Part shown: one piece after another, positions 56,956-64,000 of the stretch
How the letters are laid out: each line of letters starts with the position of its first letter
Numbering within the stretch: the stretch's first letter is position 1
DNA from: Pristionchus mayeri
Lineage: Eukaryota; Nematoda; Chromadorea; Rhabditida; Neodiplogasteridae
Assembly (NCBI GenBank): GCA_036245805.1
Contig: BTRK01000004.1
Coordinates: 35,015,541 to 35,079,540 of the forward strand
Direction of reading: 5' to 3'
Length of the DNA stretch: 64,000 nucleotides
The notes under the pieces: model-generated
Told to the model about the DNA's origin: nothing
The model's database searches: none
Seen by the model: only the letters and a program-made list of their open reading frames with translations
Program-made: the position numbers and the translations under genes

Positions 56956-59900
56956 ATGACTGTATCTGAAGGACAAGCGAACAGAGCTGCGATAGCACAC
57001 AAGAAGAAGGACGAGGGTGAGATTGGTGTGGAGGGATGGTTATAGCACTCGTATTGTGGTTTTGCGTTTACTAGGAATCAGGGTTACGCATCCTGAGTCT
57101 TCTAGATTGACTAATTATTAATAGTTTCGTGTTTCATCGAAAACCTTTGGATGCTGAGGTAGTTTATAATCTAGGGTTTAAGTGAACGAAGTATCATACA
57201 GTAATTAATTGTGTCGTCTCAGGCAACGCTGCCTTCAAAGAGAGACGTTACCACAAGGCGATCCAGCTGTACACGGAGTCGCTCAGAATGGAACCCAATC
57301 ATCTGGTCTTCGGTGGGTAAAGAAAGTATCGAAAGAGAGGGTAGTGTGGACAAATATTGGTCTAACGAGGTCGCGTATCGAGTCATTACATGCTTCTCTC
57401 TCACAAATCAGGGTAGAGAGCGTGCGTAGCGAATCGCTACCTCGTTTCGCCAATCCAAATGTAGACTAAATAGAGGTTTTGATTTGCTCTGCTGCTTGCG
57501 GAGCTAGTGAGTGCCTCTGCATACATGATTTTTACAGGGATATTGCGTGTTTCATCTTGCGAACAGTAGTCCACTTGTCTTTTGTCACGTAAAAGATCAT
57601 TTGTTAAATTTACTGGAGTGTAGATAAACTATTCTTATGAACTGTGTAAATAAATTCACAACATCATGCCCTCAGGCAATCGTGCACAATCGTTCATCCA
57701 CCTCCATCAGTACGAACTCGCACTGAGGGATCTGAACGAAGCAATGAGGATTAACTCGACCTTCGCCAAGAATGTCAACAGGTTAGAGGGAGGGATACGG
57801 TAATGAGGGGAGAGGGTACTGTAGAATCGATGGTTCAATGGGAGACAATATCGTGAAAACTTCTAGTTAAAAATGCGAATTTATACACGGCTCATGAAAG
57901 TTGTCCGATAGTTTTGAGAGGCAAATCAATTCAAATGATTGTGATGTTAATGTATTCATCTAACATTTATTCATCGTAAACAAGTTAGTCCTAATCGATA
58001 AATTGTTGTTAATTTCTTTGTTTGTAATTAATCTTCTCTAAACTCCTTTGGTTTTCAGACGCGCGAGAGTTCTCTCCCATCTGGGGATGACAAGCGAGGC
58101 TATCCTCGATTACGCCGCCTATCTCAAGCTCGCACCCACGGACAAGGAAGCCTATGCTGAATCACGCGCCCTCCTGGAAAAGGTATACGGTAGGGATACT
58201 ATACGTTGAATCGAGGAGTGACTTTGTTTGGATCTATCAAAGTATTTAGCTAAAATAGGTGACTGGAAAAAGGAATCTTATGATCATTTTTTTAGTCGTT
58301 TCTTCAGAAAACTAGCAGTGTGGATGTGAAGCAATGGAACATCGGGGAAGAATTTGAGGAGGACAAGATGGTGAATTTTCTGAAATTTTTTATTTTTTTG
58401 CACATTTTATCAAAATCGTGGGCCTTGAAAAGAAACGTTGTATTCGATATCATATTCCGCTGATTGCAGGTCGAAATCCCGATCGATGGCTTGGAGCAGC
58501 CTGAGGTCGATCCCACGGATACCGCAGTTCCCCCTACCGTATCCTCCGATGTACTGATAGCTGGGACTACGGAAGCTCCTCCCGCCAATGCTGTGCCAAC
58601 GGCTGCTGCCTTAGAATGGATAGATGAGGAGGAACCTGTAGGGGAGGAGATGGATGACGATGCTGTTGCCCCGCCCGAACCTACCGTACCCTTTGTGGAT
58701 ACTGTATCTGAAGTGACGGAATCGTCAGAGATGGACGCGGATGTGGTTACTGTAGTCGAAGGAGCGCCTATTTCGAATGACGAGGAGGCGAATGTAGAGG
58801 ATACTGTATCGCCGATGGATGATACAGTAGACGAGGACGAAGATCGTCCCACGGTGAAGGATACTGTACCCGAGGATGCAGTACTCGAGGATTCTGATAC
58901 CACTTTGGTGATGGAAACGACAATCGATGATACGGTAGTAGTCGAAACCGTTTCTCCATCGGAGGATACTGTAGCTCCGCTCGCGGATACCGTACTCCCC
59001 ACCTCGCCCTCCATGTCCACCAGATCTTGCACGACGACCACGAGGACTTCCGACGAGACCTACGCTTCCGCTATTGGTGAGTGGTGAAGAGTACGGTAGT
59101 GTTGTGGTACCAGAATGTGCTTTCACATTCGTCGCCTAGTTAGATAGAGGGCGAAATATGCATTTCAGAGCCTGGCAGCAGGACCTCCGATGAGACGTAC
59201 GCGACAGCTAATGGTGCTTGCTGTAGTGTACGGTAGAAGTGTGGTGTGCGGGAGTGATATCCCATTGGTCTCCTCTCGATAAGTTAGAAATTCGCATTGT
59301 AGATCGCGAGCGCACGTGGGATGAGTTGAAGGACGAGAGCTTCTCATCCATATCCGGTAAGTTTCCAGATTTATTTATTTATTATTTTGATCTTCGATTT
59401 TGCGAATTTCCTTTCATCTCTATTCATTCAGACATCGACGGTACGAGCGAGGATTCTGATGATAGTAGCGCCGGTGAGTGAATTGGAAGGCCGACTGTGC
59501 ATCAATAATCCGAAATTGGAACACATGTCCAATCAAGCTCTAAAGAGTGCACTGTGGAGCGCCAGGGTTTCTATGGCGAGTTCAGGGTTGATGTGCCTAT
59601 CTGGGGGGGGGGGGGGGTGTGGAGGATCGGTAGATCACAGTTTATCGATTCCAGCCTTGTCTACGATTCCGGAGGATACGGAATACGAGGAAGAAGAGAC
59701 GGTGTCGAGAAAAGTGGCAGGAGAAGAATCTCAAGGTAAGGGCATCGATTGTATGAGATTATGACAGTTCTAAAATAAGAATGTCTCGTTTTTCCATTGC
59801 TCATTCCTGGTTGTTTTAATCTTCCAACTTTAGATTACACTCCGACTGTTGATTACTTTTGAGTGATTTTGCAACGATGAAAAAATACATTTGCAATAAA

Positions 59901-61739
59901 TTTGTATGAAAAATATATTTGCATTGCATCCCCCGTTTTCAGTTTCGAACTCCGAATCAAGCAGCACTGCTTCCGTAATCGCAGAGACTACGGTAGAGAA
60001 GAAGAAGGAAGAAGAGGTTACTGTAGTCGAGAGGAAGAAGGAAGAGGATGTGGTGATTTTGACGAAGGAGGAGGAAGAAGCTATTGTAGCAGCGTGGGAA
60101 GAAGAGAAGGAGAATATCGTACCCAAGAAGGAAGGAGATGATTCTACCGTAGTCAAGAAGGAAGAAAATGAGGCTACCGTACTCAAGAGAGAAGAGAAAG
60201 AAGCTACAGTACTCGAGAAGAAAGAAGAGGAGGCTGCAGTTATTATGGAGAAGGATCAGGAGGTTACGGTATTGGAGTCGAAGAAGGAGAAGCATGGAAA
60301 GAGGGAGATCAAAGTGGCTGAGCCATCGATCGAAATCTCTCCTCCTGCCAAGAACTTCAGTGATTTCTGCTCCCACTTCATGCATCTCAAATACAACTCG
60401 AAGGCATTCGGAAAGTACTTCCTGGTGAGTGATCTTTAATCTTTTTGTATGCAATTCTTGGGGGTATGGCAGAAGCGCAACGACAAAAGCGCAACAGCAT
60501 AACTCATTCAATCGACGTCCTAGGAACTTGGGAGCACCGCACACAATCAATACTACAATACCACAATCACCTAACATAATCTGTTCCTTGGGTAAGATTC
60601 AGTTCCGTGGGTCATATATTTTTCTAAAATTCACAATGGATCTCAAAATAATTAGAATGCACTGTATCGTATAACTGATTATTGTAGACACATTTTGAGA
60701 TTCATTGGGGAATTTTAGAAAAATATATGACCCAAGGAACATATTACGGTAGGTGATGGTGGTACTGTAGTATTGATTGTGTACTGTGCTCACAAGTTCC
60801 TAGGACGTTTTTGAACGAGTTTTGCTGAGCCGCGCTTCTGTCATACCCCCCCCCCCCCCCCAATTCTTATGTCCTTGCCATTGGGATCGAACAAAATTAA
60901 TCAATCGGGCATGTTTGGTTTCATCTGATCGTTGATCTCTAATTTTTCAGTCGCTCCCTCCCTCTTCTCTTCCCTCCATCTTCTCGAATCTTCTCGACGT
61001 CGAGCATCTGAAGGCGATCGTCGATGGACTAACGGAGGCTGCCAATGACGGTGAGAGGGGGGAGGGTAACGGGAAGTTTTACGTTATGAATATGAGGGGA
61101 TCGTGTTTAGCTCCATATGTGTGGATACATTTCTATTGTATCTTTGCCCACGAAACACATGAACCATTGTCTTCTTAGTTTTGGATGTGCTATATAAAAA
61201 CTATGAAACATGAACGCGCTTTATTTCGAAATCTACGTATCTGTTACGAGTTCAGTTGGATAATTCTGAAAGCTCTACAGTTCTCACTAGCTTGCTTAGC
61301 ACTGCATTCTTACCGTATCCCATTGATCTTTGATCCCTGTTCAGAGGTGGCTGATCTCTCCCTCATCTCTTCCTCTCTCTTCATCGTTTCTCTTCTCCCT
61401 CGCTTCGATCTCCTCATTCTCTTCATGAATGACGACGATAAGAAGAGTAAGTAGAATGAGGACTACTGGTGGAACAATTTAATTAATATCGGGTAGAATA
61501 GATGGCTATTTCTTGAATGATGGTGGTTTCTTGCATTTTTTTGCACTATGCCAATTGTTGTTGCGTTTAGTTAATTTCAGCAACATACGAAGAAATTGTT
61601 AAATTTTGATAATTGTTTGGCTTTAAATTATGAAGTAAAATATAAGTGGTAAATGGAGTGTTTTCCAGAGGCATTCGCACTCATCGATCTCCTCCCGGCT
61701 ACTGCAGAGACAAAGCAGATTCGAGACAATTTCGAGTGA
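56956..61739 (+). CDS. RPAP3: RPAP3-like TPR co-chaperone, copy 2
   Basis: Fourteen exons join in phase: 56956-57016, 57223-57312, 57676-57781, 58059-58182, 58308-58370, 58470-59076, 59169-59213, 59303-59356, 59432-59473, 59655-59735, 59943-60424, 60951-61050, 61345-61446 and 61669-61739; 675 residues. The architecture is that of copy 1: TPR domain with intact clamp residues, acidic DTV-repeat region, Lys/Glu repeat region, RPAP3 C-terminal domain. Exons 2-4 and 12-14 are almost identical to copy 1. The N-terminus (MTVSEGQANRAAIAHKKKDEG versus MDVPEGQADRAALALKKKNEG) and exon 8 differ most, and the two repeat regions gained or lost units (exon 6 is 27 bp shorter, exon 11 27 bp longer). Both copies look functional. 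The exon 7 donor is GTGCTT, weaker than usual. Confidence 0.85.
60460..60861. mobile_element. 402-bp inverted-repeat MITE in RPAP3-like copy 2, intron 11
   Basis: Arms starting GGGGGTATGGCAGAAGCGC are inverted over about 150 bp (GACGTCCTAGGAACTTG, ATATATTTTTCTAAAATTC). Flanks repeat AATTCTT (60453-60459 and 60862-60868), a 7-bp duplication. The right terminus is a run of about 17 C. Copy 1 lacks it, so it inserted after the duplication. Confidence 0.75.
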
Positions 61740-61974
61740 TCGAATAATACCGTACCCTTCCACAGTACCATACCCCCCAGAGTATCATATTCATTTTTAT
61801 CGATTTTACGTGTTCTGTTCTCCCGCTTACCTTTCGATATTCAAGTGTGACGGGTATAGTGATAATCAATTGCTCTACCTCTGTTGTTACTAAAATTATC
61901 TGATAAAGTTACGTTTATTGTTTAGTCCCTTGTCAATTTCCATGCCGTTACGAATTGAATTTCATCGGCAAATG

Positions 61975-62700
61975 AATACGGTTTGTATTACCGCGTCTCT
62001 ATCTGTTCTCATTGAGCCACTGCGGCAGCATTTTACTCCCATTATTAACGTTTTCAGGCCCATCATCAGTTGATAGAGTATGGCGAATAAACGGAAGAGG
62101 GGATCAAATACGGTTGGCATGATATTTTTTGAAAACATTGGTTTGCACTACTATGAGCAATTCGTCACAATAAAGAACTACGGGACTGAAAAGCACAAAA
62201 AGCGGACTGGGTCCTGATTGTCGGTGCTTAAGCGGCTTGAGTTTTGCTCATAGGGGTGGGGCGGGCATGGGTATGGCCAATCATTGGGACTCCTTCCCAT
62301 ACCGAGAGATGCAATCATCGGGATTGGCTGACCCTTCTTTTGCCCAGGAAGAACAGAGTTGAACTGCTTGGTCCTTAATGGAATTGGGCACCTGATTTCA
62401 CACGAAACGAGCGAAGAGATCAGCGAAAGACGGGGCATGCGATCATCTTAGCGGGCGAGAGAAACGAACGGGGAAGCACCGACGGGAGGAGGGAGAGACG
62501 CGCTGAGCTATATAGCGGAGGGAGAGGGCGCGCGCTAGTCGCGCCGGGTGAGAGAAATGCGAGGGGAGGGGAGAGAGGCACGCCCATGGCGACGCGGCCT
62601 TCTCTCTCTTCTCTTTAGTGAGCACCCCGGAGTAAAGTAACTAATTAATAATGAAGAAAGATCACTAATCAGCCAATATCGATCGATATTACAGTACTAC
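61975..62700. repeat. repeat-rich spacer with dispersed GC-rich repeat
   Basis: No gene supported. 62218-62320 is the long relative of the repeat at 44895-45090 and continues through about 62600 with GAGAGGGCGCGCGCTAG and CGCGCCGGGTGAGAG, the same core found in the 720-bp hAT-like elements. It is probably another, diverged non-autonomous element whose ends I could not fix. Confidence 0.5.
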
Positions 62701-62744
62701 TGCAAGTAAGGGGCAATGGAGCGGACGCCGTCGTTCCTCGTGCC

Positions 62745-62977
62745 CAGGGTTCGAAAGCCTAGGGTGAACTTGGTTACATTTTGGGGGTGTACGTTTTGCC
62801 AAACAAATTTAAAGCAAAACGAACATCCCAGAAGTGAAAATAGTCTTATACCGTGGGTGTTCGTGCCACGGTATAATATTATTTTCACTTCTGGGGTGTT
62901 CGTTTTGCTTTAAATTTGGTTGGCAAAACGTACACCCCCAAAATGGAACCAAGTTCACCCTAGGCTTTCGAACCCTG
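62745..62977. mobile_element. 233-bp hAT MITE
   Basis: A nearly full-length palindrome with ends CAGGGTTCGAAAGCCTAGGG (hAT-like CAGGG) and a perfect 8-bp duplication CTCGTGCC (62737-62744, 62978-62985). The centre is a short GTGGGTGTTCGTGCCAC hairpin. It is inserted in what reads as a short exon-like frame (ATG at 62716) that would be continuous without it. Confidence 0.92.
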
Positions 62978-62985
62978 CTCGTGCC

Positions 62986-63498
62986 TTCCTCGAACCATGC
63001 CCGGATGAGAAGATGGAGCGATCAATAAGAGGTATACGGTAAGGGAGGATGCAGGATTACGGTAGCTAAGATCTCGAGACGGTTATTCTTGGAATCAGAT
63101 GTTGTAGTTCGGCCAAGTTTCAGTGAAAAGAAACAAGCTTCTTTGAACTATACTATCCATAAGGTTACTGTAGTAGGCCGCACATTGGTTGACTAGGAAA
63201 TTGTTGTTGCACGTGTTGTTGAATGCATTGGATTCAAATATGTGACGAACACATCGGTAGGGAACACCACAGACGCATTTTGCATAGCGCACAGGGTCAT
63301 TTGCAAGAGCGAAGAGGGAGAGGGATCAGTGATCACCTCTCTCTCTCTCGCTCATTTCTCGTCTCACTCTCCGCTCAGAGGCGGTCGACTCGACTCGTCT
63401 CTCCCCTCTCCCCTTCCTTCGCCCTCTCTCCCCGTGTTCCGCCGCGACTACCGTATTCCCGCACCCCTCCTCCTCCGTCGCCGATCGATCGACACGAG
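62986..63498. other. upstream region of the last gene
   Basis: No gene seen up to about 63330. From there to 63498 the sequence is strongly pyrimidine-rich (CTCTCTCTCGCTC, CCCCTCTCCCCTTCC), which looks like a long 5' untranslated leader or core promoter of the following gene. TACGGTAG and TACCGTA motifs also occur. Confidence 0.4.
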
Positions 63499-63972
63499 AT
63501 GCTCATCACGAACGTCAATGGAGAGGTACCGTTTTAATCGATTTTTTGGTAGATTACTGTAGTTTTGGTGGGCTTCTTTGCGAATTTGCATACTTTGGTA
63601 CTAATTAGTAGTAGACCAATGACTTGGGTTCTCTCCTCACTCGGCGATTCGTAGTGCTGAATCGAAAACTAGCGTTGATGCGTAGATCTTGGTGTTGCTT
63701 GCAACCAGAGTGTGGAAACGACCGATCAATGGGTTGGAATACTGCCAAAATGACAATTGCTGTGACAGGGATCATTGCGATCTGCACGTAGTGTTTGCTA
63801 ATTAGAGGGGGGGGGGTGTTGTTTACTTGTTTTGACTGACGTCATCATTGAATGACGTCATCGTCGTTGCAGAAGCCCGAGATGCGCACTGGCCGCGAGC
63901 CTTCCTCGTCGATGACGCCGACGCGAACGTGCTCCTCCGACTCGCTCGCGTCGCCCGCCGACTCCCACCGGG
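63499..63972 (+). CDS. unidentified gene, 5' end only
   Basis: Two exons join in phase: 63499-63525 (MLITNVNGE, donor GTACCG) and 63873-63972 (KPEMRTGREPSSSM ... SDSLASPADSHRG, donor GTGAGA after a GTTGCAG acceptor). The Ser/Thr/Pro-rich composition suggests a disordered N-terminus. The gene runs out of the window, so no family can be named. The start ATG follows the pyrimidine-rich leader; another upstream start cannot be excluded. Confidence 0.55.
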
Positions 63973-64000
63973 GTGAGAGTTGATCTTTGATCTTTACGTT

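Noticed and set aside
58304..59041. 245-aa and smaller antisense frames over the RPAP3-like acidic exons (also 52348-53112)
   Set aside because: Complement of the GATACNGTA repeats; Ser/Thr/Val low-complexity only, explained by the sense-strand repeat.
37672..61739. p62, SerRS and RPAP3-like genes as one operon
   Set aside because: Same strand and acceptor-like sequences before each ATG are suggestive, but the gaps (about 0.5 and 1.5 kb) exceed usual nematode operon spacing; kept as untested.

Overview
The window is animal (nematode) nuclear DNA. Genes are split by many short GT-AG introns, and most reading frames start just after a splice-acceptor-like sequence, as expected for spliced-leader trans-splicing. 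The longest gene encodes a nematode-type vitellogenin. A free-living clade V rhabditid or diplogastrid nematode is the best guess; the species cannot be fixed from the sequence alone.

Layout. 0.5-1.6 kb: a small gene with a MEINOX-like (Meis/PKNOX/KNOX) region and no homeodomain. 1.8-4.9 kb: an F-box-like gene with two DNA transposons in it. 5.0-37.1 kb: a decayed vitellogenin array. One intact 11-exon gene (17.56-24.44 kb, 1719 aa) sits among about 15 degenerate units; each carries the same ~230-bp 5' module followed by shards of vitellogenin exons. The array is full of insertions: a maT/Tc1-mariner relic, a tRNA-containing TTAA element, inverted hAT-like elements, long fold-back elements, a 126-bp satellite, and a 3.6-kb TTAA-flanked element that encodes a P2X7 intracellular-domain-like protein and a THAP-domain protein.

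37.7-61.7 kb: housekeeping genes, all on the + strand: the TFIIH p62 subunit (20 exons, 575 aa), mitochondrial seryl-tRNA synthetase (15 exons, 425 aa), and two tandem RPAP3-like TPR genes (14 exons each, 674 and 675 aa). The RPAP3-like copies arose by a recent tandem duplication and have since received different mobile-element insertions. 63.5-64.0 kb: the 5' end of an unidentified gene that runs off the window.

The housekeeping products act in separate processes (transcription/repair, mitochondrial translation, Hsp90/R2TP chaperoning), and the sequence shows no pathway linking them. The most unusual signals are the P2X7/THAP transposon, the conserved module of the vitellogenin array, and a TAC-N-GTA motif that fills introns, overlaps several 5' splice sites and also encodes the acidic repeats of the RPAP3-like proteins. 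All exon structures were deduced by eye from reading frames and splice sites; phases add up for the four housekeeping genes, the vitellogenin and the P2X7-like gene.
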